Source of the DNA: Conchocele bisecta
Taxonomy: Eukaryota > Mollusca > Bivalvia > Lucinida > Thyasiridae
Direction: 5' to 3'
Length of the DNA: 64,000 nt
Assembly: GCA_029237695.1 (NCBI GenBank)
Contig: CM055265.1
Coordinates: 84,975,447-85,039,446 of the forward strand
The notes beneath the pieces were generated by a model. That model was not told where the DNA came from and searched no databases. It saw only the letters and a program-made list of their open reading frames with translations. Positions 31,281-43,399 of this stretch are shown here, one piece after another. A program made the translations under genes and the position numbers. How positions within the stretch are numbered: position 1 is the stretch's first letter; the number at the start of each line of letters is the position of its first letter.

Positions 31281-34200
31281 GTAAGTAGATATCTGGAGAG
31301 AAAATAAACACATATACAAATATGGTGATGATGTGTATATACATGTGCATGTGCACATGTATATATATATATTTCAATTGATACCAACGTCTCGGCGAGA
31401 CGGTTCAACCGAGCGATACATTTTTGGTGGATCGCGGGGAGCACCCACTAGATTCGCCGGACCAATCCTATGATGCTTCCGTCGCCCCTGTAACAATATG
31501 TCATATACAACCATAACCCATGCAAGATTCTCTATATTTTTAAACTTGTTTTCAGAAGAAACATGACATAGTTTTGTTTCTTACGACATTTATAGTTCAT
31601 CCTACTGTCTAAGCCAATCGCTGGACAGTATTGTGCTCCACTTATTTCACATATTGCAACGTCTAACCCCAATATGTTATGTATTATAAATTTAATGTCT
31701 AAATGTTCTGAACTATAAGTCAGTTATGGTTCACATACTGGACTTTTCAGGAACTAAATTCTGCGGTCGCTATAGCGCTCCCTCGCATTTAATTCCTTAA
31801 AAATATGTGAACAATAATTTATACAAATAGACTCGTTTAGTAAATAAATATATTAAATCACCACTCGTGTGACATCCTCTATTATTAAACTCTTCGAATG
31901 TCTTTAGAAACAACTCGACACAGTCTCGTTTCTTATGGCATCAGTAGACTCATTTAATAACCACTAATGTATAATCCTCTATATTGTATAAACAAACCTA
32001 TCTATTTCTGCAGTCACCCTGTGTACGATGTGACGGCGTTCCGACGAAAAGCGGCGACGAGCGAGACAACGAGCGCCATAAAGGCGTGGCTACGGGAGCA
32101 CAAGGCGAACCCCTACCCCACCAAAGGGGATAAAATCATGCTGGCCATGATCTCGCGCATGACATTGACCCAGATGTCCACGTGATTCGCCAACGCCAGG
32201 CGGCGCCTTAAGAAGGATACGACAACCTCGATAAACGTTAGTCTCAGTGATACGGAGGATGGTGAGTTATCTCTCTTTCTCTATGAAAAGTGCACAGTGG
32301 ATTTTATTTAGTTATCCTTTCACCTCGATTAATACAAAAGGAACAATGTTAAATACCTTAACAATAATGACACAAACTGCAGATCCTGGTGGGACTGCTC
32401 GTTACTAGGCGACACGTCTGGATCAACACATATGCGTTGGGGCCGCTGGGCTAACCTCAATGCTCTGTTAGTAACGCAGACTATATTCCGCATGTAAATT
32501 TGTGTCAACTTCTGACGTAATTTGCGGAAAATATACCATTTTCTGTAAATATATTTCATGAAATATCGCAGATGTTCTTAGGTACAAACTCGCATATCGT
32601 GGCTCGGTTGTTCCCTGTATAGGTACACATGTACTGTGAACAAGGCGACATCATTCGACAGTGCGTACTTGGTCAAAGGGAAACAACTCCAATATTTACT
32701 TCCGCCAATAGTGCGTGCATACCGTAATTTATTCCAAGACCGTGAAATAATGTAGTTTCATTTCTTTAATTTAAGTAAATGAACAGATAGGTAAAGGTAA
32801 AGCTATAGCGTTAGTCCATGTATGTACGTATGTGCGTCCGTGCGTTAGTAACAATGTGACCATTCATTGTTCACAACTATTAACCGCTTCACCGATGTTG
32901 ACAATATTTGGCCACAATGTGTGTCTAGGGGTGGTGCTTTGTTTTGCATACGGCCCAGGCTCGGACACTCAAGGTCACTGTGGACTTACGTTCACCTTGT
33001 TTGTAAGGCAATATTGCTAAACAAACATTATCAAGGCTGCCAGCGAGGGGATTAGCTAAGTGATAAAGGTTATTTGGCTCGGCTCGGCTCGGAAACGGTA
33101 ATTCCTCGTCGAACCTCGGAATTCCTACGTTTGTATCAAACTACTCTTGTATAGTATTCTCCTCTCCATGTATGAACCAGGGCACCGTTTTACTAAACTT
33201 CGTACGACTAAAAATGCTCGTAAGTGCAAATTTAGGATCGTCTGAAAATTCAAATTGATTGATTTACATTTATTAAACATAGGCTCAATAAATGTAAATC
33301 CAACAATTGTTGGAAACTTTGTTAATGTGAAATTTACAGACTATCATAATTTTCACTTACGAACATTTTAGTCGTACGAAGTTTAGTGAAACGGTCCCCA
33401 GGGAGTTAGGGTGCTATGTCTCTGGTATGAATTCTCCGATACTTGGGACCGTTTCACTAAAGTTAGTTATTATGATAGTCCAGGCTGTCCATTCACTTTC
33501 GGTTCCAAATATATAGAAGGAATACATGTATATGGATTTTTTTCAAAAATATATAGAAAAATATAGGGATTTTTGTAAAAGAAATAGGGATTTATAGGGA
33601 CAAAACTCAATATTTTCCAATTTTATTTGTGTACGTAAATGATTTGTTTCAGTTAAAGATCTGGAGTAATGGCCTCCTCTCGGTATAGCCATTTCGAATC
33701 CTCTCGTATGTTTTTTTAAATGGTTTACACTTATGTTCTTGATTAAATTTGTTTTCTAGAACACGTTGAGCCACTGCCTGAAAAAGGTACCGCTTGGCCT
33801 TGTATACCCAGCTCACTGAGCTCAGGCTGACTATCTATGCAGTCATATCATGATATGCCCTGATATACAATGATTGCTAAGTGACAACATAATACGTATG
33901 CTTCTGACAGTGTAGATTCACCTGGGGACTTATCCAGAAAAAACAAGGAGGTAATTGGACCTACATGTGTAATTACATTTCTGGGTGTTCAAAAATAATT
34001 TCAATTCTGGGGGTGGGAGATATGTGCAGATATATGGCCCATACATTTACCTGATTAAAATTAATTGGGGATGGGGCAAAAATCATTTAAATTCTGGGGG
34101 TGCGAGCTCTACAAAAGCCATGCCCTAGCCCAGCTTAAATTTTTCCGGAAAAGCACTGACCATATGTGCAGGTGCCCCTGTCCAGATTTGGAGTTTTCTG

Positions 34201-36095
34201 CATTTTAAAATTATCCATTTGAAATTGTTACAGTATTGTGTCCAAACTGAAGCTGAATTGGTCTGTGCAGCGCATGGTACTACACGAATGTACCCTGACA
34301 TCATATTCTAGAAATGACGTCAACACATCGCATATTTATTGATTGATTGATATCCATTTTTCAGCCGGATGACTGTTTACTGTGCAATTTCATTAAAGCC
34401 CAATCTAGTAAAGTGATGGTAACTTTCAGTTTTATATTATGTAACGACCTTTACGTGCTCTGTGAATCTAAATTATTCAAGGTACTTTGATGTAGAACCA
34501 CACGTAGACAACTTCAGCCTAGTGGAAGCCAAATATAAGCATCATAATCATAACAGCTGTTTCCTTTCATGTAATTACAACTTCAAAACTGTCAAATTCT
34601 CCTATCCTAAAAAAGATACAAGGATTTGTAGCAACAAGTTGCTTTATGAGTATTTGTCACATGACATTTAACCATTTTAACCATTTTCTAATTTACTTAT
34701 TTTGTTATTCTCAAATTGGCTAACCGATACAATCTTTTAACACAAGTAAACTAGGAAAACTGAAACATAGGAGATACCAAAAAGTTCTTTAGTGCCACAT
34801 GTGTAGTTACAATGTTTTAATATTTCAACGACGAGGAGCTGTTTAACGTCATGCTCAGGACGGTCCTTTCAGTACAAAAAGAAATGTTTCCTGTTACCAG
34901 GTTACAAAGACAACTCACAGAATTAAAATACAATGTTACATCAGCTACCGGTAAACTCAAGATGGCAAACTTCGGAAATATTTGCTGAAAATACAGAATT
35001 ACAAATCTTGAAATGAGATAAAAACTGATCCAAACATCCAAAGCAGCACAACTCATATAGGAACAAAGTATACACGATCATAATTTAGTCAAATGCATCT
35101 CTAACCTTGTACTGTGTTTAGAAACAAACCAGTAAGTTGAATATCGGACTTGTTTTTTACCATTTTACAAAAATAAGTTACTGATTTTTTTAAAAATATA
35201 GGGATTTATAGGGATTTTGGGAAAACATAGGGATTGCCAAATTGATAAGAATTTACAGATAATGGACAGCCTGAATTAGTCTGTAAATTTCATATTAACA
35301 ATGTTTGTTGGTAAACAGTTAGTGGATTTACATTTATTGAGCATAGGCTGCATATGCATATGCATATCACTTGAAATTTCCAGAGTATCCTAAATTTGCA
35401 CTTACGAACATTTTTGTCGTACGAAGTTTAGTGAAACGGGCCCCTGTTGACCAAGTTTGCAATAACTAATGTATACCTGACTTTTCCAGACAAACCCGAC
35501 AACAGACAAGACACGCGCTCCAGCCGAGTGCCGAACTATTACGGCGGGCGAACATGCGAAACCGACGATAGAGGTCGCCACCAAACCACGTGCTGATGAC
35601 ATCACACCGCCAACGAGACCCGCGAAGAAATGCGTACAGCGGTTGTTTTCTCCAGACGCACGGACGGACATCGCTATAGACAATTCCAGCTCGCCGGAAA
35701 GCAATTATGGAACAGAGATTATTTCCAATTCATTGAAAGCAAATTATGAGATAAAAGACGTTCGTCTTGCTCCCACTCAGTTGCCTCCCATATCAACAAT
35801 TACGCCGTATCATAGCAACGCGTACCATAGCAACGCCGCAAGTTCTACAAGTGCTATTTGTTCCAACGTCGGATCGCAAAATTCCAAAATCTGGTCCATC
35901 AATGAAATTATTGGCACTAAACCTGCGACGTCAGACAGCGAAGGCGATGACATAAACGTGTCACGTGATTCGGACAGTTACTACAGCGAGGAGTCGAGTT
36001 TTGTGTCACAAAGTTGTGTATGCTCAGATGACATGCAATTCAAAACATACAGACCCGGAAATTTCATATTTGTGATAATTGGTCTTATTGTTTAA
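31216..36095 (+). CDS. Iroquois-class TALE homeobox gene, three exons seen
   Basis: Iroquois proteins are TALE homeodomain transcription factors that pattern tissues. Exons at 31,216-31,280, 32,014-32,261 and about 35,490-36,095 lie in order on the plus strand. The middle exon has the homeodomain with the TALE signature ([13 protein letters not shown]) and [10 protein letters not shown]. The first two exons join in phase. Between homeodomain and last exon the phase does not fit the long open frame of the last exon, and the homeodomain has a TGA at its conserved tryptophan. Either a decayed paralogue or base errors in the assembly. Upstream exon(s) and start codon are not seen. Confidence 0.8.
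32014..32261 (+). CDS. Iroquois-like homeobox exon with TGA in helix 3
   Basis: From acceptor ttctgcag to donor gtgagt. It reads [53 protein letters not shown], then TGA at 32,183-32,185, then [11 protein letters not shown] and an acidic tail [12 protein letters not shown] homeodomains have an invariant tryptophan at the TGA position (TGG to TGA, one base). Confidence 0.9.
33180..33399. repeat. Palindromic MITE, family D, solo copy
   Basis: GGCACCGTTTTACTAAACTT at the left and its complement at 33,380-33,399. The CGTACGA core and the AAATGTAAATC fold-back also pair. Confidence 0.8.
33445..35444. mobile_element. Palindromic MITE, family D, split by a nested transposon
   Basis: The left end GGGACCGTTTCACTAAAG is at 33,445 and the right end TTTAGTGAAACGGGCCCC is at 35,427-35,444. 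Removing 33,481-35,273 leaves a unit about the size of the solo copy at 33,180. Confidence 0.75.
33481..35273. mobile_element. Nested 1.8-kb DNA transposon with CAGGCTGTCCATT ends
   Basis: CAGGCTGTCCATT (33,481) and AATGGACAGCCTG (35,261-35,273) are perfect inverted termini. Flanks GATAGTC and AATTAGTC are similar, suggesting an imperfect target duplication. Interior AATATAGGGATTTTT motifs occur near both ends. No transposase frame found, so non-autonomous. Confidence 0.75.
35490..36095 (+). CDS. Last exon of the Iroquois-like gene (putative)
   Basis: It follows the acceptor cttttccag. A frame of about 200 codons reads on to TAA at 36,095 and includes [20 protein letters not shown] and [14 protein letters not shown]; the KIWS phrase recalls the C-terminal region of Iroquois proteins. 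The phase predicted from the homeobox exon would instead give [11 protein letters not shown] and stop early, so there is a frame conflict in this copy or the exon join is different. Confidence 0.5.
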   Translation, partial: TNPTTDKTRAPAECRTITAGEHAKPTIEVATKPRADDITPPTRPAKKCVQRLFSPDARTDIAIDNSSSPESNYGTEIISNSLKANYEIKDVRLAPTQLPPISTITPYHSNAYHSNAASSTSAICSNVGSQNSKIWSINEIIGTKPATSDSEGDDINVSRDSDSYYSEESSFVSQSCVCSDDMQFKTYRPGNFIFVIIGLIV

Positions 36096-36212
36096 CATAA
36101 GAAGTAGAAGTATTCACATAATTACATGTACATGTATGTATCCATGGTGTCCGGTTTTAAGAGGTTACACTGTAATATTGGTATGCCTCTACGAGCACTG
36201 AAAAGCGCCTGT

Positions 36213-36640
36213 TTCAAGGTGTATGATCACGCGGTACTAACAACAACAACAAGTACTGAAACTTCCAGAATCCATCCGATTGAAAGTACGTATTCTTTTA
36301 TATAGTCCTTATTACGTATGTGTAACGGATTTTGAAGAAATATGGCGTATCAAACGCGTCTTGTTAAGCTGCATTTGGTGGTCTCTGTATTTTCGCCCAA
36401 ACTTCTGTCGTTTTGCGAAGAATCGATTTCCGTGTCTCCGACAGGGAAATCGATTCTTTGCAAATACGACATAAGTCTGTACCAAACTCCCTGGACCACC
36501 AAATGCATCTCATGAAGACGCGTTTACTTCGCCATATTTCATCAAAATCCGTTGCATATTAAGGAAAATATCAAATAATACTTACTTTGGAGTGGGCGAC
36601 GTTGTTGTTGTTGTAACCACGTGATCATGCACCTTGTGTT
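36213..36640. repeat. Large palindromic MITE
   Basis: CAAGGTGTATGATCACG at the left and CGTGATCATGCACCTTG at the right; AACAACAACAAC against GTTGTTGTTGTTG just inside; a fold-back continues to the CGATTTCCGTGTCTCCG centre. About 425 bp, non-coding. Confidence 0.85.
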
Positions 36641-38907
36641 TGTATGCTAACCATAAACGTACTATGCATTAGTATTACAGATACACAAAAATTAAACACA
36701 TGTGTGGTTATGGCCATCACTGGACGAATAGGGTCCATTGCCACTTGCGTCCAGTCTCCAACACATGTGAAAAACTCGGACCTCGGACCCTTGATCCCCA
36801 TCCCTACCCACCACCACGTCCCAAAAACAAACAACAGGTGGGTGGGTAATGCTATTTTTGAACATTCTTAGTTTGGCCATAGGTCCGATTCTTACACCTG
36901 TAATCTCAAGCTCATATTTGCAAACACATTCCCGGAACTTGAAAAACTTACATAGAGGAGCAACGTATAACATGTGTGTTAGAAGCGTAACATGGTTTCG
37001 CTAAATGGCGAACAGTACGTGTACTATGCATGTTGTGATCCATGTTACACTGCATTACATGTTTGTATCTGATAAATAAATTAAGTTAAACAGGACGTGT
37101 ACTAGTATTTATTGTGTACAGAGTGGTTTCCGAACGTGTCCGAACCTGATTTTCCAACGTGACGTAATCTGTGACGTCATTTTTACAGTAGATTTTCTAT
37201 AAAATCTTCCTAACAAACGAGCTTTTTATTTGTTTATGTATTGGTGTTTTGTTTATGTATTGATCATTTAAGGCCGGGCCAACGGGTTCGATCCCATATT
37301 TAACATGCTGCATTGGGGCGTGTCCCAAAATCAGAATGGAATATTTACATAAATATATATTATATATGCAGGCCTGAAATTATAATAACCTGAAATAGTG
37401 TCCGGTCCATACCACACCAAAGTCACTTGGCCCTTTTCCCTAAAGGTAATATAATAGGACTAGGGACAATCGACGTACTCTTATAAGGGGTATAACCAGA
37501 TTCAGCTCTCACTTACAATAATGCCAAAGACGTACTTGAACGAACATATTTTGATGATTTATTGTTTACCCCAGTTTCTTGACCAACGAAAGAACAGTAT
37601 TTTAATGAATTAATTTGCATATTAAAAAAAAAAATCACGTTTCGGGGCGGAGCTTCGCGACTGGGCTGCGTAAACAATAAGTAAGTTATAGTTTACATAT
37701 TTAAATTTTTTCATAAATAAAGTTTAAAGTTGACCAAATTTTCAGAGTACATACGGAACATAATTCAACAATATTGTCAACTTTTGAAGCCATTTACGGA
37801 AAATATTGTAAATTTTGTAAACGTATTTCATGAAATTACGCAGATGTACGAAGGTACAAAATCACATGGCGTGTCTCAGATGAGTACATACCACAAAGTG
37901 CATGTGAAAGTTGCATGCCGTGTGGATATTAGGGTCATGTTGGAGCGGCATAGTGCTCGTGTCGTGTGACTCGTATATGTACTTACACGCTGGTGTGTGG
38001 TTGGTCGGGCGAACGTGAAGGTGTAAATTAACGGTAGGGGTTCCTCCTTATAGGAATCACGATTTGCCTGGTTTGGCCCTCGGGTACGTTTTTATCTTTG
38101 GCTCTTTTGTTACCAGGGAGTTGAATTGGGTTACTCAGTATTGCCCATTATAAAAGTTTTAAGATTATTACTGATCCTACTGCTGTTGGCCAAGTGGGGG
38201 GGGGGGGGAGGGGGGGGGGGGGGGGGGAATCCCAAAATCAGAACGGAATATTTACTTCGAGAACAAATATATTCAGCCCTGAAATTAGAATAGCCTGACC
38301 TGGTGCCAGGTTCATACCACACCAAGTCACTTGGCCCCTTACCCTAAAATAGTATTACGAATATCGTTATACTCACATAAGGGGTATAACCAGATTCATC
38401 TGGCACATACAAAATGCCAAAGACGTATGTGAGGGCCAAACCAGGTCTCCAGTCGGGATTCCGGTAAGGATGAACCCCCATCGTTAAATTATCCATCGCG
38501 TGCTCCCACCTGCCACCCACGGGGGCCAAGTGATTCTGGTGTGGCGAGGATCTGGCATCTTTTTTATTGTCAATATCCAGTTCTGATTTTGGGATTTCCC
38601 CCTTATTTGTACATGTACTTGAACATGTAGATGTACATGTACTTGTACAGGTAATATATGGGATGTATTACTAAAACCATTGACACGGCTTTATATGACC
38701 TTATCTGTTGATATGCCGTTAAACCCCAATAAACAAACACAAACAAACTTATACGATGACCCGGATGTATACTGCAGTACTGTATATACAATAAATTGCG
38801 GTTCTGCGATATAAACATTTTTCTTGCTTAGAAAATAGCAATTCTAAGCAATTTGTAAGTCACGGCTTAGCTAAACAATAAGCAATTTTAAGCAATTTGT
38901 AAGTCAC
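36641..38907. other. Intergenic sequence with SINE-like repeats
   Basis: 37,267-37,535 and 38,195-38,425 belong to the dispersed family with GGTTCGATCCC and GGGGTATAACCAGATTCA. A G run is at 38,198-38,227. 37,769-37,880 resembles 32,507-32,610 (ATTTCATGAAAT and CGCAGATGT). No gene supported. Just before E1, two copies of AAGCAATTTGTAAGTCACGG occur (38,848 and 38,890). Confidence 0.5.
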
Positions 38908-38912
38908 GGCTT

Positions 38913-39100
38913 AGTAGTATATAGGGAGTCAAAATGATACCACCTACTGTGATATCATTTACAACCCTCTATAATACCCCCACCACGCCCGAAAAATCAA
39001 AAATTGGTTAACGAGGAAATTGTCCCCCACCACCCCCGAAAAATCAAAAATTGGTTAACGAGGAAATTGTCTCCCGACAGCAAATTTATGAATTTTTGAG
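38913..39100 (+). repeat. E1 left terminal inverted repeat
   Basis: 188 bp, matching 52,687-52,873 with only a few differences. It includes two tandem copies of a block of about 47 bp, each with AAAATTGGTTAACGAGGAAA. GTTAAC is a palindrome and a plausible protein-binding core. Confidence 0.95.
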
Positions 39101-39107
39101 AAAATAA

Positions 39108-39407
39108 TTAATGCAATTTCAATGTGCCCACGAGTGATAGTTTATATTCCAACACACCATTTTTATCCTCCAATATAGCTAATTTATTTCGCAGATCAGC
39201 AACTAATTCTACCAGCTCTAGTCTACCACGTTCACCTTTAGTCACAGGGCAGCGTAATTGCTTATGTCTACAAAGAGTTTGGGCACTAACGAATTTACAA
39301 GGGCATCTGGGGCATTGAAATTGCGGGGGGACACAAGGAATTTTTCTACGTCTCGCTAGATGCCTTCGTAGATAGTCTTTACGCGTAAACGTCTTACAAG
39401 GTCTCAC
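39108..39407 (-). pseudogene. Zinc-finger / leucine-zipper-like protein of E1, N-terminus shifted
   Basis: About 99 residues with CPRCPCKF..HKQLRC and the heptad-like LELVELVADLRNKLAILEDK. Compared with the E2 copy, a two-base deletion near 39,403 breaks the frame in the first finger, so the upstream ATG (MDCETL) leads straight to a stop. Probably a DNA-binding regulator once; it reads toward the TIR, divergently from the polymerase. Confidence 0.65.
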
Positions 39408-39441
39408 AATCCATTATATATGTATATGTATATGTTTATAT

Positions 39442-39485
39442 TCAATTGGTCGTGAAAAAAACATAATGTTTTCACGACCAATTGA
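39442..39485. promoter_or_regulatory. Perfect hairpin between the zinc-finger and polymerase genes
   Basis: TCAATTGGTCGTGAAAA pairs with TTTTCACGACCAATTGA across a 10-base loop. It sits in the divergent intergenic space, so an operator or replication role is possible. E2 keeps only part of one arm (about 9,221-9,252). Confidence 0.65.
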
Positions 39486-39520
39486 ACAGATAAATTTCAT
39501 AGGTTATAACAATAGAAAAT

Positions 39521-42392
39521 ATGATAACGCCAGAAATCGAAAGTTTGAGAAGAGAAGCCGAATATCTAGGGATTACTTATAGTAAACGGTTGAGAGTTAG
39601 GGGGTTGACAAATCTGATAAACGCCACAAAGAATGAGGCGTTTATGAAGCGGTTTACCCGCGCCCACAAACGAGGAGCCTTTAAAGACCTCTCACTAGCA
39701 GAGGAAGTTGGTAACAGAATTCAAAAAGAAAGTATTGCGGGGTTAAGGGCTAGTGTAATAAAACCTTTAAGCACCAATAATTTGCCCCAAATTAGACACC
39801 CAATACCAAATAATAATAAAAGATCTATAGTTCGTGCGATAGTGGAAAAAACAGGTAACAGACCCGACAGATGTACGGACAAAGCGAGAGAATTTGGTAA
39901 GCAATATTTCGCTAGTAATGTGGTTTCACCAATTCCTTTTTCAGACCTGAAAAAGGTTGAAGAGTTTTTTAAAATCGGTATAGAAGTATATCAACCGACC
40001 GAATGTGACGTATGGTGGTTGAAAAAGGTACCAGCACACTACAAGGAAATAGGTAATAAACCAATGACAATAGGACTGTTTAATAAAAATTTACGCCTGC
40101 GATAATTGCAAACAGAAATTCAGGAAAGCGAGTAATATGAAGAGACACGGACCAAAATGTATGAAAGGTGAGACAAAAATAGTATGTGATGGTAATTATT
40201 TAGAGCGCCCGCGTTCGTCGTTCGAGAAAGCGTTTTACCCAAAAAGTTCTAACAGTTATGGGGCGATCGATTGGATGTATTCTGTGGAAAACCGGGAGGG
40301 AATTCACATTCACCACGAACAGTGCGGACACGGGGGTGAAAGAAAGATGGATTTTAGGAGCTCCAGTAGATGGATACTGCCAAGAAAACAATACCGTATA
40401 TCAATATCACGGCTGTTACTGGCACGGGTGCGAGATTCATGCAAAGCATAGAAAAAAAGAACGCCCATCCACTATGAGAAGAGATACATTTATTAGAAGA
40501 AGCAAAGAATTCAACCTAGTAGTTATGTGGGAATGCGAATTCCAAAGAACGGATAAAGATATAAAGATCGGTTGCGACACTACTCTTTATCCATATTAGT
40601 ATATGATTTTGAGGCGTATCTCAACCCAGAATTTAAAACTCTAGGTAATAGTTTAGAGTACGAAGCTGAGCACGTTCCGGTAAGTGTTAGTATATGAGAT
40701 AATTTCTCAAGAACAGTAACTCATATTTGTGATAAAGATCCTGCAAAACTTATAGAAAAATTCGTAGAAGATTTGAAAGTCAGGGGAAAAGCTATAAGAG
40801 AAGAAGTATGGTTGAGATATGGGTTTAATACAGAACATTTACATAAAAACCAAATCGCCAAGATCGAACAGTGGATAGAGCAAGTACCGGTTATAGGTTT
40901 TAACAGCAGTAAGCACGATATAAACTTAATAAAGAAATATTTAGTAGGCGAATTGGCATCAACAACAAAGAAAGTAATGGTCGGAAAACGGGCAAACGCA
41001 ACAATATTTCTATTTACTCCGGAGTTTAGATTCCTTGATGTAATACTTTACCTAGGACCGGGTGTAAGTTACGATAGTTGGATAAAAGCCTACGACTGCA
41101 AAGGACAGAAATCTTTCTTTCCTTACGAGTGGTTCGATTCTCCAGACAAACTTGATATCCCAGGACTGCCTGATATAGAGAATTGGTATTCCAAACTATC
41201 GGGGAAAATGTTACTAGATGAAACAGAATTAAGTAAATGTCGTAGTATTTTCGAAGAAAAGAATATGAAAACTTTCAGAGATTGGTTGAAATATTATAAC
41301 GATTTAGATGTAGCACCGTTCCTAGAATCGGTGGAAAAAATGTGTGAATTTTATAAACACAGAGATGTGGATATTTTCAAAGATGCGGTAACACTACCGG
41401 GTGTGGCTATACAATATTTATTGAGAGGAAGCATTAAAGAACAAAAATCTATAAAGGTGGTTATACCGGAGGGGGCTCTATATGCACAAAAAGAAGAAAC
41501 ATACGAAATGATGAATCGTGTTATAGATTATATTAGTGGTAAACCCTTCGAATGGTTCGCAAAAGAAGTTACAGCCGCAAGACGAACAGGCGATGTAGAA
41601 CCAAATAAGAAAACAGTAGCGAATATAATGAAATTATTAGGCAATTCGTGTTGTGGAAAAATGATAGAGGCAAAAGAGAGACATTTAAATACGACATATA
41701 CACAAGACGAAACCTGTGTTGACAAAGCGTTAAGATCTGCATTCTTTGATGATTTGGAAGAGATAGGAGATGCGTACGAAATATCTTCCCGAAAACCCCG
41801 GTGTGCAGTAAAGAGCCCCTTCCACTGTGGAATAGTGGTTTATCAACTAGCTAAATTGAGAATGTTGGAATTTTACTACGAATTTCTAGAAAAATACGTA
41901 AAAAGAGAAGACTTTGAATTAATACAGATGTACACGGATAGTATGTATATAGGAGTTAGTGGAAAAACGATAGAGGAATTGATTAGACCTAACTTACTAG
42001 ACGAGTTTGAAAAAGAAAAAAATAAATGGTTGGCTTGGGATAAATGGAGCGAAAGAGAGCCAGGACTTTTCAAAATGGAGTTCAGCGGAGATAGGGCGAT
42101 AGCGTTATCTAGTAAGTGTTATTTCGTAGAAAAATTTAATTCAATTAATAAAAACTATGCGAAAGGAATGTCCAAGAGAACTAACAATTTAAACTGGGAT
42201 AGATATAAACGAGTACTAAGTGAAACTACAGAAGATGGAAAACACATTATAGATGTAGCACAAAATAGAGGATTTAAAATGAAAGACAGCGTTATGAAAA
42301 CGTACTGTCAACAAAAAATAGGACTCTCGGCGTACTACGATAAAAGACGCGTGTTACCAGACGGAATACATACAGAACCTCTCTTGATTTAA
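39521..42392 (+). pseudogene. Protein-primed DNA polymerase B, broken and lacking motif A
   Basis: Replicates the element from its termini using a protein primer in Polintons. Read in three frames: 39,521-40,105, 40,110-40,451, 40,258-40,599, and then 40,602-42,392 with a TGA at 40,695-40,697. Visible: a cysteine/histidine cluster near 40,110-40,160, YQYHGCYWHGC (40,399), exonuclease motifs YDFEAY (40,602), IGFNSSKHD (about 40,895) and YYNDLD (about 41,300), motif B KTVANIMKLLGNSCCGKM (about 41,612) and motif C MYTDS (41,928-41,942). Between EETYEMMNR and VIDYISG (about 41,520) the segment that carries motif A (the DxxxLYP region) in the family is missing with the frame kept. Family normally about 1,000 residues or more. 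Confidence 0.93.
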
Positions 42393-43399
42393 GCAATCGG
42401 GGGCAGCTGGGTGTCAGAAGGTACCATAAGAAGTTCTTCGCGAACAAAACCGCGAGATGGACCATCAGCCAAATAATAGAGCACGGGCTCATCGGGTTTG
42501 GTAATAGAGCGATCCAGATGATATACATTCAGAGACCACACGGGATCAGTCGCGCGGCGGCTGCCACCTTCGAGCTCTCCCGGTTGATAGAGGTACCGGA
42601 CGTCAACATCCGATGGAAGTCGTTGCTCCTCTAAACCAACGGGTAGTCCGCGCGAGACGGTAGAGGGCTTGCTCGTCACCTTTTTAGACTTGATGACATT
42701 TACAGGCTTCTTACCTATCAATCTGGTCACCTCTCCGTTCAGTGTGGAGACCACGGCGGGCAGCCTGGCCACCCACTCGGTCGATCGCGAATGAGGGTCT
42801 ACAAGTTCTTTGGCATATTGGTGTCCGAACAGTCTCTCAGCCAGTGTTCGATTGAACCGCTCCACGATCCCCTGGTCCCGGTGGATGTTGACGCGGCCGC
42901 GTCTGATAGAAACTTTGTGCTTAGACAATAGATGAGAGACCGCGCCCATGAACTCGCGGCCGGGATCGACCTGGAGAAGATTCGGCCATTTGAGAGGACT
43001 CCTCTTATATATTCGGGAAAGAGCCTCGGCCACCTCCTTAGACTCTTTAGTGGCCAACGGCTCAGCCCCCTTATAACGACTCGCTACGTCAACGATTGTC
43101 AATGCGTACTTGTACGTTTTGCGACCGACGCGATCGTGAGGGAGAAACAGGAGATCCGCTTGGTGAACTTGGTTCGGCACCGGCACGTCGAATTTCGGGC
43201 GCGGAATATTGTGAGGCGCGGGTAAATAGATCTACCAGATGGCCTGCTTCTTGAGCCATTCCTTGACTGCGTTTTCTGAAACCTTGGTCGCCGCCGCGAG
43301 GTTCTTGATGGTCGTGAGTCCCTTCCAGTAGCCGCGTGGGCTATAGTATGTATTCGACAGCTTGCGCGTTAGTTTGGTATCAAGTTTGCGCGTGTTCAT
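42389..43399 (-). pseudogene. Retroviral-type integrase (DDE), one in-frame stop
   Basis: The enzyme that inserts the element into DNA. From ATG at 43,399 the frame is open for 55 codons (MNTRKLDTKL to KEWLKKQAIW), meets TAG at 43,232-43,234, then continues open to 42,389. Catalytic residues: D in QADLLFLP, D in LLQVDPGREF, E in QGIVERFNRT, with about 35 residues between the last two. The C-terminus has YLYQPGELEGGSR and YHLDRSITKP, as in Polinton integrases. Its stop overlaps the polymerase stop tail to tail at TTAA (42,389-42,392). Nearly intact except for that stop. Confidence 0.93.

Noticed and set aside
35643..36095. Separate single-exon gene downstream of the homeobox exon
   Set aside because: A clear acceptor precedes it at 35,489, the strand agrees, and the KIWS phrase suggests it belongs to the Iroquois gene, though the phase conflict is unresolved.
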